A stretch of DNA of 64,000 nucleotides from Desulfatibacillum sp. Lineage in GTDB: Bacteria; Desulfobacterota; Desulfobacteria; Desulfobacterales; Desulfatibacillaceae. Positions 1-7,955 of this stretch are shown piece after piece; position 1 is the first letter of the stretch; every line of letters begins with the position of its first letter. The DNA is taken from NCBI GenBank assembly GCA_016342355.1, contig JAEINP010000005.1, positions 1-64,000 on the forward strand. Direction: 5' to 3'. The translations under genes and the position numbers were made by a program. The notes beneath the pieces are model-generated. The model was not told where the DNA came from. It saw only the letters and a program-made list of their open reading frames with translations, and did no database searches.

Positions 1-384
1 TGGTTTGGTCGCCTTAAGAAGTATACTGCTGGCCCACTTTGTCAAGCCCCGGCCCCCCTCGGGGGGCCGGGGCTTGATCCCCTTGCCCATCCTTGGAAGA
101 CCTTAGACGAATTTACAGAAAGAAAAATACACTACCTTTTAGACTTGCGGGTATATAAACTTGATCCACCCCTCCTTTTCCAAAGAGATATGAGCCGGTA
201 TCGACCTTTCCCACCAAATTTTAGCATGGTTATTGCATCGCTTCATTTTTAGACTCATGGGATCCATTATTCTGCAATAATCTTGGTTCTTGCTATAAAT
301 TTAGTATCTTACAATGTGTCACCAATTTGGCATTGTGGGGTATTGCCGGACTCTGGCGGAGGAATTGCCGATTAAGGAAGGGGT
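1..384. other. Intergenic region upstream of the GGDEF gene
   Basis: No convincing gene. The first 80 bases hold a very GC-rich perfect hairpin (listed separately). The rest is AT-richer, with a small dyad at 266-281 (ATTATT, 4-base spacer, AATAAT) about 105 bases before the next start codon. A purine-rich ribosome binding site lies at 374-383. A short minus-strand frame at 319-522 overlaps the response-regulator gene and looks spurious. Confidence 0.6.
42..77. terminator. GC-rich perfect hairpin, probable transcription terminator
   Basis: Two 17-base arms are perfectly complementary and separated by only two bases (59-60). A strong RNA hairpin could form from either strand. No T-run follows on the plus strand, so intrinsic termination is uncertain. 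It could equally be a dispersed extragenic palindrome. The gene it would serve lies before the window. Confidence 0.45.
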
Positions 385-1635
385 ATGATGGAAAGGGTGT
401 TGTTGGTTGAGGATAGCCAGTTTTTCGGGACTGCCGTGAAAGAACGGATTGAATCCGAATTCAAATGCCAAGTGTATTGGGCCACTTCCATGGCTGAAAC
501 CGAGGCCCTGTTTAATCAACATGGCGATAATTTTGCCATTGGCGTACTGGATTACACCTTGCCTGATGCCCGGGAAGGGGAAATTATCGAATTTGTACTG
601 TCCAGAAATATTCCCTCCATCGTGTTTTCAGCGATTTTCAGTGATGACGCCCGGGATTTTATCTGGTCCCATAAAGTGGTGGATTATGTTCTCAAAAAAC
701 GACCTGAAAGCATCAACTATGTCCTGTCTCTCATCAAGCATATCCTGCGGGCGCGGGAGACCAAAATTCTGGTAGTGGATGACTCGCGTCTATATCGGCA
801 AACTGTGGTTGACCTGTTAAAGGTACGGCATTACGACATTTATGAGGCAACCAATGGCAAAGAAGCCCTCCAGGTTTTGGCTGAGCACCCCGACATCAGG
901 ATGGTCATCACAGACTATTACATGCCTGAAATGGATGGCATCCAACTCACCAACGAAATCCGGAGGACTCACGGAAGGGATTCACTGGCCATTATAGGAA
1001 TTTCCAGCGAAGGGGGAGGGATTGTTTCCGCCCAATTTATCAAAAGCGGGGCCACGGATTTCCTGAATAAGCCATTTTTGACTGAGGAATTCTATTGCAG
1101 GGTTACCCAGAGCCTGGATCTGCTGCGATATATCCGGAAATTCAAAAATCTGTCCACAAGGGACTTTCTCACCGCCCTTTACAACAGGCGCTATTTTTTT
1201 GATCTGGGTCATAAATTTTATGCCGCCGCCATTAGGGAGAAGAAAGCCGTCATGGTGGCCACCATTGACATTGATCACTTTAAAAAGGTGAACGATACCT
1301 ATGGCCATGACGCAGGAGATCAGGTGATCAAAGTGGTCGCCAATACCCTGGCTGCTTCTTTCCGGGAAACCGATATTGTCGCCCGGTTTGGGGGAGAGGA
1401 GTTTTGTGTGTTCGCCGCCAACATTCAACCGGATGACGCGGCCAAACTTCTTGAAAGAATTCGACGCATTATCGGAAATTCCAAGGTGAATGTGGGAGAT
1501 AATAGCATCCAGGTAACGGTAAGTATTGGAGCCTGTATAGATACTCATAAATCCTTGGAGGAGATGATTATCCGTTCCGATCAAATGCTTTATGCCGCTA
1601 AGGATCAAGGCCGCAACCGGGTTCTTATCGTCTAA
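385..1635 (+). CDS. Tandem-receiver diguanylate cyclase (REC-REC-GGDEF)
   Basis: Predicted cytoplasmic response regulator that makes cyclic di-GMP from two GTP. Residues about 3-118 form a first receiver with acidic pair E-D, phospho-acceptor Asp in VLDYTLPD and a late Lys. Residues about 127-245 form a second complete receiver (VVDDS, TDYYMPEMDG, NKPF). Residues about 262-414 form the GGDEF domain, with the active-site motif written GGEEF at 336-340. An RxxD inhibitory site (RETD, 327-330) sits exactly five residues before it, so product feedback inhibition is likely. Both receivers keep their phosphorylation residues. The start at 385 follows a purine-rich ribosome binding site; ATG at 388 is an alternative. 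No partner histidine kinase is adjacent. Family call is firm; the signal is unknown. Confidence 0.93.
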   Translation: MMERVLLVEDSQFFGTAVKERIESEFKCQVYWATSMAETEALFNQHGDNFAIGVLDYTLPDAREGEIIEFVLSRNIPSIVFSAIFSDDARDFIWSHKVVDYVLKKRPESINYVLSLIKHILRARETKILVVDDSRLYRQTVVDLLKVRHYDIYEATNGKEALQVLAEHPDIRMVITDYYMPEMDGIQLTNEIRRTHGRDSLAIIGISSEGGGIVSAQFIKSGATDFLNKPFLTEEFYCRVTQSLDLLRYIRKFKNLSTRDFLTALYNRRYFFDLGHKFYAAAIREKKAVMVATIDIDHFKKVNDTYGHDAGDQVIKVVANTLAASFRETDIVARFGGEEFCVFAANIQPDDAAKLLERIRRIIGNSKVNVGDNSIQVTVSIGACIDTHKSLEEMIIRSDQMLYAAKDQGRNRVLIV

Positions 1636-1664
1636 AAGCACTTCGCCTCTGGCAGCAGTTTTCC

Positions 1665-1694
1665 TTGACAGGAAAACCACCCACCCTTTATGAT
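1665..1694 (+). promoter_or_regulatory. Possible sigma-70 promoter for the dodecin gene
   Basis: A consensus -35 hexamer TTGACA (1665-1670) is followed after 18 bases by TATGAT (1689-1694). The -35 lies in the loop of a small 7-bp hairpin (1658-1677), which could instead be the end of the preceding transcript. It would give a leader of about 200 bases before dodecin. Pattern match only. Confidence 0.35.
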
Positions 1695-1904
1695 TTCATT
1701 AGGAACACACCCCTACAATCAGGAATTTTTTTCTGTCAGACCATCTAATCCGGGCGCCGGTTTTACCCTGTTTTCTTTCTGTGTTCCCATGGCGCACTAT
1801 CTGTAATTCACTGGTTTTATAAAAAATACAGCTCGGTTTTTGGATCGCCGCATACGCGGATGCATGTGTTTCCTTTTGTTAAAAACCAACAAAGGAGGAT
1901 TATC

Positions 1905-2108
1905 ATGAGCGTGTACAAAATTATTGAACTGGTGGGAACAAGCAAGACTTCCTGGGAAGAAGCCGCCAAAAGCGCTGTGGAAATGGCCTCGTCATCCCTC
2001 AAGGAATTGCGGGTGGCTGAAGTAAAAGAACTTGACATGAAAATTGAGGATGGCAAAGTAACAGCCTATAGGGCCAAGGTAAGCGTTTCGTTCAAATATG
2101 AAAAATAG
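1905..2108 (+). CDS. Dodecin-type flavin-binding protein
   Basis: Sixty-seven residues, the usual dodecin length. Dodecins assemble as hollow dodecamers that bind flavins (sometimes CoA) and buffer or store them in the cytoplasm. The sequence begins MSVYKIIELVGTS, continues with SWEEAAKSAV and ends in the beta-strand region containing VTAYRAKVSVSFKYE, matching the family's beta-alpha-beta-beta pattern. The ATG at 1905 was chosen because a strong AAAGGAGG lies at 1891-1898. A 15-residue upstream extension in frame has no such site. It stands alone, with a methyltransferase 84 bases downstream. Ligand preference cannot be read from the sequence. Confidence 0.9.
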   Translation: MSVYKIIELVGTSKTSWEEAAKSAVEMASSSLKELRVAEVKELDMKIEDGKVTAYRAKVSVSFKYEK

Positions 2109-2115
2109 CCACAGG

Positions 2116-2143
2116 CCGGGATCGGAAGCCTTACCGGTCCCGG
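2116..2143. terminator. Hairpin after dodecin
   Basis: Ten-base arms 2116-2125 and 2134-2143 pair with one G-U-type mismatch around an 8-base loop, directly after the dodecin stop. The following bases are A-rich rather than T-rich on the plus strand, so termination is plausible but weakly supported. Confidence 0.35.
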
Positions 2144-2192
2144 TCTAAAACTCAAAGAAATGGCCTGCTAATCCATTCACAAGGAGGGGGGG

Positions 2193-2819
2193 ATGGAAGT
2201 TGTTGAAAGATCCCAGTGGTTTTACGGGTTTTTGTATGGATGGTTTTACGATCCCCTGGAAGGGGAACATCGGAACATGATAGCCAAATACATCCCGGAA
2301 GGCAGCACAGTCCTGGATGTGTGCTGCGGCACAGGCAGACTGGCTACGGAACTGGCGCCCAGGTGCCGGGAGGTTCGGGGCGTGGACATGTCGCGCCGCA
2401 TGCTCCGGGTTTGTCAGGGCCAAAAAAAGCAACATGGACTTACCAACGTGGATTTTGTCCATGGCGACGCCACCCGGCTGGAAGAGGTGGTGGATCAAGC
2501 CTATGATTATGCAATAATCTCCCTGGCTCTCCATGAAATGCCCGCCCCGGAAAGATTGAATACCCTACGCTCCATGGCCAGGGTGGCAAGAAACCTTGTC
2601 ATTTCCGACCACGCCGTTCCCCAACCCAAAAGCATCCCCGGATACCTGACCACTCTGGCGGAATTGTGCTTTGGCGGCAGAAGCAATTTTGCGGTCTACA
2701 ACGAGTTTGTGGCGTCAGGAGGAGTTCTCGGGGCTTTGGAACAATGCGGGATATCCCCCGAGCATCAGGCCCTGGACAGCAAAGGCATCCGGCATGTGGT
2801 CAAGGCATCGGGATTTTGA
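2193..2819 (+). CDS. Class I SAM-dependent methyltransferase
   Basis: A 208-residue Rossmann-fold methyltransferase of the UbiE-like type. The SAM-binding motif I VLDVCCGTGRLA is near residues 40-51, followed by an acidic motif II (VRGVDMS) and a motif III-like VHGDATRL. The N-terminus is rich in Tyr, Phe and Trp, as in several small-molecule methyltransferases. A strong AAGGAGGGGG precedes the ATG. It converges tail-to-tail with the minus-strand ABC transporter operon (one base gap). A second unrelated methyltransferase lies at the other end of that operon, so both may act on the transported ligand. The substrate is unknown, and an ordinary housekeeping role is possible. Confidence 0.82.
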   Translation: MEVVERSQWFYGFLYGWFYDPLEGEHRNMIAKYIPEGSTVLDVCCGTGRLATELAPRCREVRGVDMSRRMLRVCQGQKKQHGLTNVDFVHGDATRLEEVVDQAYDYAIISLALHEMPAPERLNTLRSMARVARNLVISDHAVPQPKSIPGYLTTLAELCFGGRSNFAVYNEFVASGGVLGALEQCGISPEHQALDSKGIRHVVKASGF

Positions 2820-2820
2820 T

Positions 2821-3519
2821 TTAAGATCTTTCCAACTTCAGAGGGATCAGCCTGCCTCCGTCCAGGGCATAAGCCCCGTTGCAAAAGGCTTTTACAAGAT
2901 GGATATTGTGGCTGATATACAGATAAGCGATATTCCGTTTACCAAGGCTTTGTCGGAGCAACCCCATAATCCTGGCCTGGGTAAGGGGATCGAGCATGCT
3001 GGTGGGCTCGTCCAGGATCACCAGTTCAGGATTTAAGCACAGGGCTCTGGCAATAGCCACTCTTTGCAATTCCCCGCCCGATAACTGGGAAGGATATCGG
3101 AACAAAATTCCCGCTGGTAGTTCCATTTCTTCCAGCAAAGATTCAATAGTGATTAAATCCATGGGCTGGTGGTGTATCCGGTAGGGCTCCTCCAGGCTTT
3201 TACCTATCTTCCAACGGGGATCGAAAGCGGTCTCGGGATGCTGGAAAACCACTTGGATTCTTTTGCGCAGTTCCTTCCATTGTTTGCCTTTATACTCAGA
3301 CAAGGCCTTTCCTTTAAAAACAATCTGGCCCGAATCAGGCTTTAGGAGCCCTGCCAGGATAAGACCCAGAGTGGTTTTGCCTGCTCCGCTATCCCCCATC
3401 AGGCCCACTCCCTGGCCCTGCTGGACGATTTCCAACCTGCCCAAGGCCTGCACCGTCTTTTTACGCGCCTTCCCCGGTACTGGATATGTCATGGATATGT
3501 CAGCCGCAGTCAGTAGCAT
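2821..3519 (-). CDS. Peptide/nickel-type ABC transporter ATPase (OppF/NikE-like)
   Basis: A 232-residue nucleotide-binding subunit: Walker A GDSGAGKTT, signature LSGGELQRV, Walker B LVILDEPTSMLD and a switch His in YISHN. This is the second ATPase of an Opp/Dpp/Nik-type importer; it powers uptake together with the ATPase half of the preceding fused gene. The start at 3519 was chosen because the upstream stop codon (3521-3523) lies one base before this ATG. A longer frame beginning at 3552 would overlap the upstream gene by 32 bases. It lacks the C-terminal oligopeptide-transport extension found in many OppF proteins, as NikE-like members do. It is last in the operon; the substrate is inferred only from context. 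Confidence 0.9.
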   Translation of the reverse strand: MLLTAADISMTYPVPGKARKKTVQALGRLEIVQQGQGVGLMGDSGAGKTTLGLILAGLLKPDSGQIVFKGKALSEYKGKQWKELRKRIQVVFQHPETAFDPRWKIGKSLEEPYRIHHQPMDLITIESLLEEMELPAGILFRYPSQLSGGELQRVAIARALCLNPELVILDEPTSMLDPLTQARIMGLLRQSLGKRNIAYLYISHNIHLVKAFCNGAYALDGGRLIPLKLERS

Positions 3520-3520
3520 G

Positions 3521-5326
3521 TCACCAGACCCTTTTGTACCTGTCTCCCGCATTTTTTAAGGGAGGTGATTGTTGGCGCCTTGCCTCGGCAACCGGGTAAT
3601 CGCCAATAAGCGAACATGCCTCCCCGTGATCGCAGCATGGCGTTGAACCTCTTGAAAATATACCCAGTTTCCAATCGGGGCCTGGAACCGCATTGAGCAA
3701 GGCCCTGGAAAAGGGGTGCTGAGGCCTTTGGAAAAACACGTTGGCCGGGGCATCCTCCACAATGCATCCCTGGTGCATGACCACCACACGGTCGGCAATG
3801 GCCCGGGCGAAGTTCAAGTCATGAGTGACCGCCACCATGGTCCGGGATTGCATGGAAGCGTACATTCGGGTCACATCCTGGCACGATCGGGAGTCCAGGG
3901 CTTTGGTAGGCTCGTCCGCAAGCAGCAGGCTGGCGGGGCTTGCCAAGGCCAGGGCCGCCAATACCCGTTCCTTCATCCCACCGGACAAGCGGTGAGGGTA
4001 ATTGGCGGCCACTTCCACAGGATTTTCAAATCCGGTTTGCGCCAGCAGGCCGACAATAACCTCCTCTCCAGCGTTTTCACCTTGCATGATTCTTTCCCTG
4101 ATCTGTCTGCCAATTCGCATGATGGGATTGAGGGCATTGCCCGTACCCTGGGGAACAAAAGCCACTGTTTTCTTCCTGAGCATTTCAAGGTCATGCGCGG
4201 TCATGTTTTCCACATATTTACCGTTCACAAGTACTTCTCCGGCGCTTTCTCCACCGGGAAGGCGGATACCCAGTACGGATAACAGCAGCAGGCTTTTTCC
4301 GCTGCCGGACAAGCCCAAAAGGGCCACCTTTTCCCCAGGCATGACAGAAAGGTTAACATTATCCAGGGCAGGGACAATACTCCCGTCGGACTGGGGAAAC
4401 TTCAGGCTGAGATTATTCAATTGAAGAATCGGCAGGGTAGGGGATTGGGAGTTTTTTTTGGCCCTTTCAATAGTGTGTTTATTTCGCTTTTTATCGCCAT
4501 AATAACAGGTTGTCGACATCCTGGTTTCTCGAGAAGCCTTCAGCAAGTAATTGCCCAATAATGAAAAACACAACACGGAAAAGCTCAGACAAAAAATGGG
4601 CGGTCCGTACCACCAATAAGCGCCGTTGGTGAGGGCGCCGCAGGAAAAAGCGTCGTGGATCATACCGCCCCAACTCTTGCAAACCGGATCGCCCAGGCCC
4701 AAAAAACTCAGGCCCGCTTCGGCCATCATGCCGCCCGCCACGGCCAGGATCGCCTTGGCCAGGATCAGATCCCCCGTATTGGGGAGAATATGCCTGAAAA
4801 TCAGATACAAATGCCCGCCCCCGAGGCATCGGGCGTTTACAACAAAATCCGCTTCCCGCAGGCTCAGCACCCGAGACCGGACAATACGGGCTGTGGGCGC
4901 CCAGGACAAGATGGAAATAACCAGTATAATGTTACCCATGCCCGGCCCCAGGAGGGCCGCCAGGACGATAACCAGGGGCAACCCGGGGATAGCCAGGAAC
5001 ATATCCGCCAACCCCATGAGGATGGCGTCGGTGGTCCTGCGGAAATATCCGGCCAAAGCGCCCGTCAGGGACCCCATCGCCGTGGCGATGAGGGCGGAAA
5101 GAAGCCCTACCAGCAGGGATGCCCGGGCCCCAAAAATCAGTTCGGACAGAATATCCTGTCCAATGTCGTTGGTACCCAGCACATGCCCTGGACCGGGCAA
5201 AAGATAGGGCGCACCAAGATCTCTCATGCCTTGGGGAGCGGTAAGCGCGGGCAGCAATACCGCTATGAGCAGGCAAAGCAGGCAGGCTCCAACCAATATG
5301 TGGATTTTTTGCTGCTTAGTTCCCAT
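3521..5326 (-). CDS. Fused ABC permease-ATPase (OppC-OppD type)
   Basis: A 601-residue fusion of two subunits usually made separately. Residues 1-265 are a DppC/OppC-like inner-membrane permease with several hydrophobic segments and the cytoplasmic EAA-type loop near 165-183 that docks the ATPase. After a basic linker (about 270-298) comes a complete ATPase: Walker A GLSGSGKS (338-345), signature LSGGMKERV, Walker B LLLADEPTKALD, and a C-terminal stretch with Cys and His residues typical of OppD-type tails. The start overlaps the end of the preceding permease by 11 bases, implying translational coupling. A Met at the linker could give a separate ATPase by internal initiation, but no clear ribosome binding site was noted. 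Uptake substrate unknown; a metal complex or short peptide is likely. Confidence 0.9.
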   Translation of the reverse strand: MGTKQQKIHILVGACLLCLLIAVLLPALTAPQGMRDLGAPYLLPGPGHVLGTNDIGQDILSELIFGARASLLVGLLSALIATAMGSLTGALAGYFRRTTDAILMGLADMFLAIPGLPLVIVLAALLGPGMGNIILVISILSWAPTARIVRSRVLSLREADFVVNARCLGGGHLYLIFRHILPNTGDLILAKAILAVAGGMMAEAGLSFLGLGDPVCKSWGGMIHDAFSCGALTNGAYWWYGPPIFCLSFSVLCFSLLGNYLLKASRETRMSTTCYYGDKKRNKHTIERAKKNSQSPTLPILQLNNLSLKFPQSDGSIVPALDNVNLSVMPGEKVALLGLSGSGKSLLLLSVLGIRLPGGESAGEVLVNGKYVENMTAHDLEMLRKKTVAFVPQGTGNALNPIMRIGRQIRERIMQGENAGEEVIVGLLAQTGFENPVEVAANYPHRLSGGMKERVLAALALASPASLLLADEPTKALDSRSCQDVTRMYASMQSRTMVAVTHDLNFARAIADRVVVMHQGCIVEDAPANVFFQRPQHPFSRALLNAVPGPDWKLGIFSRGSTPCCDHGEACSLIGDYPVAEARRQQSPPLKNAGDRYKRVW

Positions 5327-6299
5327 TGGCCCCGTCCCGTACCCTGGGGTCCAGGGCCATGTGTAGGATGTCAGCCATGGCGTTTGCCAGTATTACGCAG
5401 GTGGTCAGCACCAAAAAGGAACCCATGAGCAAAGGATAATCCCTTGTGAGCACTGCCTCGTGCATCAGTACTCCCATGCCATTCCAGGAGAACACCACCT
5501 CCACCAGCAAGGCCCCGGAAACCATGTGCCCCAAACTCATGGCCGCCAGGTTGATCAACTGGGGCAGGGCATTGGGAAAAATGTGGAAAGCCACCACACG
5601 AAAGGGGGATAGTCCCTTGGAAACCGCCGTCAAAACAAAATCCTGCTCCACAATGCCCATGACAGTATTTTTCATGACCAAAAACTTGTAGGCCGTTCCA
5701 CTGAGCGCCAGGGCAATAACAGGCAAGGCCATATGCCTTGCCACACCCAGAAAGGGAAAACCCTTGCCCTGGATTCCGGCTGGAGCCATCCCCCCTGTTG
5801 GAAAGATCCCGGACCAAAAGCCCAGCACCGTCACCAGCAGCAAGGCCAGGCAATACCCCGGTATGGAGTACAGGAGCACAAAAAAACCGGAAACCGCTTT
5901 TTGGGCCAGGGAATTGTTTTTCCACCCGGCCCATGTGCCTAACAGGGCGGAAAAAAATACTGACAACATAATGGACGGAACCATGAGAACCAGAGTCCAG
6001 GGCAGACGCTGCATGATTATGGAAAACACCGGCATGTTCCAGGTGGTGGACCACCCCAGTTCACAGTGAACCATACGCCACAGGAACGCGCCATATTGAA
6101 CAGCCATTGGCTTGTCCAGTCCGTATTCGGTGCGCAGGCGGGCCATTTCATCCGGGTTCATGGCGGCAAGCTGGTAGCCTTCTTCCCCCAGCACATGAAT
6201 GAGGGGATCGCCCGGCATGGCTCGGAACAGAACAAACTGGACACTCAGGATAATCAAAAGGACGATTGCGTATCTTGCGCCCCTGGAAGCATAGGTCAC
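5316..6299 (-). CDS. ABC transporter permease (OppB/DppB/NikB type)
   Basis: Inner-membrane channel subunit, 327 residues from the chosen start. It shows the OppB_N segment followed by RAMPGDPLIHVL, the periplasmic region with EYGLDKP, and at least five hydrophobic helices. The EAA loop is near SPFRVVAFHIFPNALP. A GTG start at 6299 is preferred: GTGA overlaps the stop of the binding-protein gene, and GGAGAG lies eight bases upstream. The longer frame to 6431 runs 130 bases into the binding-protein gene without a good site. It pairs with the OppC half of the downstream fusion to make the pore. Confidence 0.88.
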   Translation of the reverse strand: MTYASRGARYAIVLLIILSVQFVLFRAMPGDPLIHVLGEEGYQLAAMNPDEMARLRTEYGLDKPMAVQYGAFLWRMVHCELGWSTTWNMPVFSIIMQRLPWTLVLMVPSIMLSVFFSALLGTWAGWKNNSLAQKAVSGFFVLLYSIPGYCLALLLVTVLGFWSGIFPTGGMAPAGIQGKGFPFLGVARHMALPVIALALSGTAYKFLVMKNTVMGIVEQDFVLTAVSKGLSPFRVVAFHIFPNALPQLINLAAMSLGHMVSGALLVEVVFSWNGMGVLMHEAVLTRDYPLLMGSFLVLTTCVILANAMADILHMALDPRVRDGANGN

Positions 6300-7939
6300 G
6301 GGGTAATCTCTCCGGAAATGCTCTTTTTTCGGAGGCTTTTCCATGTAAGCCTGTTGGCCAGGCCTCCTTCGATCTGATTGATCACCAGACCTTCCCAGTC
6401 GCTGGAATATGGATAGATATTGTCCGCCCAAAACAAGGCCAACGCCGGTAGATTGTCTGCGTAATGTTCCTGAACCTGCCCATAGAGGATTTTTAGCCTG
6501 TCCGGGTCTGTGGTCGCCAATATCTCGTCACACAAGGCGTGAAATGACGGATCATCCATGCTGGACAGGCGTCCGCTGCCCTTGGTCCGCGAATCAAAAT
6601 ACCCTGTGCCATACCCTGCGCCCATCAACATACCCCAAGGCGTGGCCCGAAACAGGACCAGATGGTAATCGTCTCCATTGAGCTTTGCCATCCAGGTGGA
6701 AAGATCCGCAGACATGATTTCCAGCTTGAGGCCCACCTTGTTTAGGTCGTGCATGAGTAACTTGGTGACCTGTTCATCTCCGAAAAGATCTGACCGGGAA
6801 ATGAGCTTGAGGGAGACAGGATCGCCCTGGCTGTTCTCCAGGAATCCGTCGCCGTCTGCATCGGCCAAACCTGCCTCGGCCAGCAGTGCTTTGCTTTTTG
6901 TCAGGTTGGTTTCAAAGGCAGGTATGTCTGCATAAGCCGGAAAAGATGGCGGGACAAACCCCGGACCAGGGAGTCGGCCTTCCCCCATGGCAAGGCTTTG
7001 GCCAATACGGTTATAATTGATGGCCAAGCTGATTGCCTGGCGAATCCGCAGGTCTTTGGTAAGCTCTGCATGAGGATTGAAGCCCAACGCCGCAGGTACT
7101 CCCAGGGAAGCTGCCTGGGCGATGGTGAGGTTAGGCTGGTTTTTCAGGCGCGTGGCTTTGCCCGGTGGGTATCCCGAGGCATACTTATAAAAAGCATCCA
7201 CCTCGCCATTGGCCAGGGCCATGGTTAGTACATCCTGGTTTTTGTAGAATGCGTAAACCACCTTGTCCACTAAAGGGGCTCCCAGGTAATAGTCAGGATT
7301 TTTTTTGAAATGCACCTGGTTGGCGTGGGGGTCAAAGGATTCAAATATAAAAGGCCCGCACCCCATAGTCAGGCTTTCGCCTTCGGCCTTTTTGGGGTCC
7401 TTGACATTCTCCCATACATGCTGTGGAAGAATACGCACAATATATCCGGCTTGGCTTAAAAACCGGCTGTATGGTTTGGTCAGGTGAAAGACTATCTCCT
7501 GACCGTTGATGTCGATGTCTGATATTAACTGGTCTATCCACGAATAACCTGAAACATGGGTTTCCGCCAAATAGCGGAAGGTAAAGGCTATATCATCCGG
7601 TGTAACCGGCACGCCGTCGTGCCACTTTGCATTATCGGTGAGGGTGAACGTCCACACCGTGGCGTTTTCGTTGGTGCTCCAGGCGGAAGCCAATTGGGGC
7701 ACGGGAGAAAGGTTCTGGTCAAAACGCACCAGGGTATCGTGGGTCATGAGCATGGCCAGGGTACTGTACCCGTAATCGGCCAGGGGGTTGATCCTGCGAA
7801 GGGTCATGGGAGAACCGATCCGGAAGACCAACTCCTTGGCCTGAATAGGATCCTCCCGGCCTTGGCAGCCTGAAACCAGGCAGGCCAGAGCCAGGAGGAT
7901 TGTTAAGGAAATAAGGAAAAAACATCCTTGCTTTATCAT
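6296..7939 (-). CDS. Solute-binding lipoprotein, SBP family 5 (peptide/nickel type)
   Basis: Extracytoplasmic binding protein, 547 residues, of the DppA/OppA/NikA family. The N-terminus is a lipoprotein signal: MIKQGC, a hydrophobic run, then lipobox LVSG-Cys, so it is probably anchored in the membrane. Family signatures include WTFTLTDNAKWHDGVPVTPDDIAFTFRY and an insertion/closure region with YNRIGQSLAMGEG. The start at 7939 lies 16 bases after the receptor gene's stop; a 14-residue longer frame lacks a signal-like start. It would capture the ligand released by the TonB receptor and hand it to the permeases. Metal chelate, opine-like compound or peptide cannot be told apart by eye. Confidence 0.9.
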   Translation of the reverse strand: MIKQGCFFLISLTILLALACLVSGCQGREDPIQAKELVFRIGSPMTLRRINPLADYGYSTLAMLMTHDTLVRFDQNLSPVPQLASAWSTNENATVWTFTLTDNAKWHDGVPVTPDDIAFTFRYLAETHVSGYSWIDQLISDIDINGQEIVFHLTKPYSRFLSQAGYIVRILPQHVWENVKDPKKAEGESLTMGCGPFIFESFDPHANQVHFKKNPDYYLGAPLVDKVVYAFYKNQDVLTMALANGEVDAFYKYASGYPPGKATRLKNQPNLTIAQAASLGVPAALGFNPHAELTKDLRIRQAISLAINYNRIGQSLAMGEGRLPGPGFVPPSFPAYADIPAFETNLTKSKALLAEAGLADADGDGFLENSQGDPVSLKLISRSDLFGDEQVTKLLMHDLNKVGLKLEIMSADLSTWMAKLNGDDYHLVLFRATPWGMLMGAGYGTGYFDSRTKGSGRLSSMDDPSFHALCDEILATTDPDRLKILYGQVQEHYADNLPALALFWADNIYPYSSDWEGLVINQIEGGLANRLTWKSLRKKSISGEITP

Positions 7940-7955
7940 GAAATTATCCGCGCCC

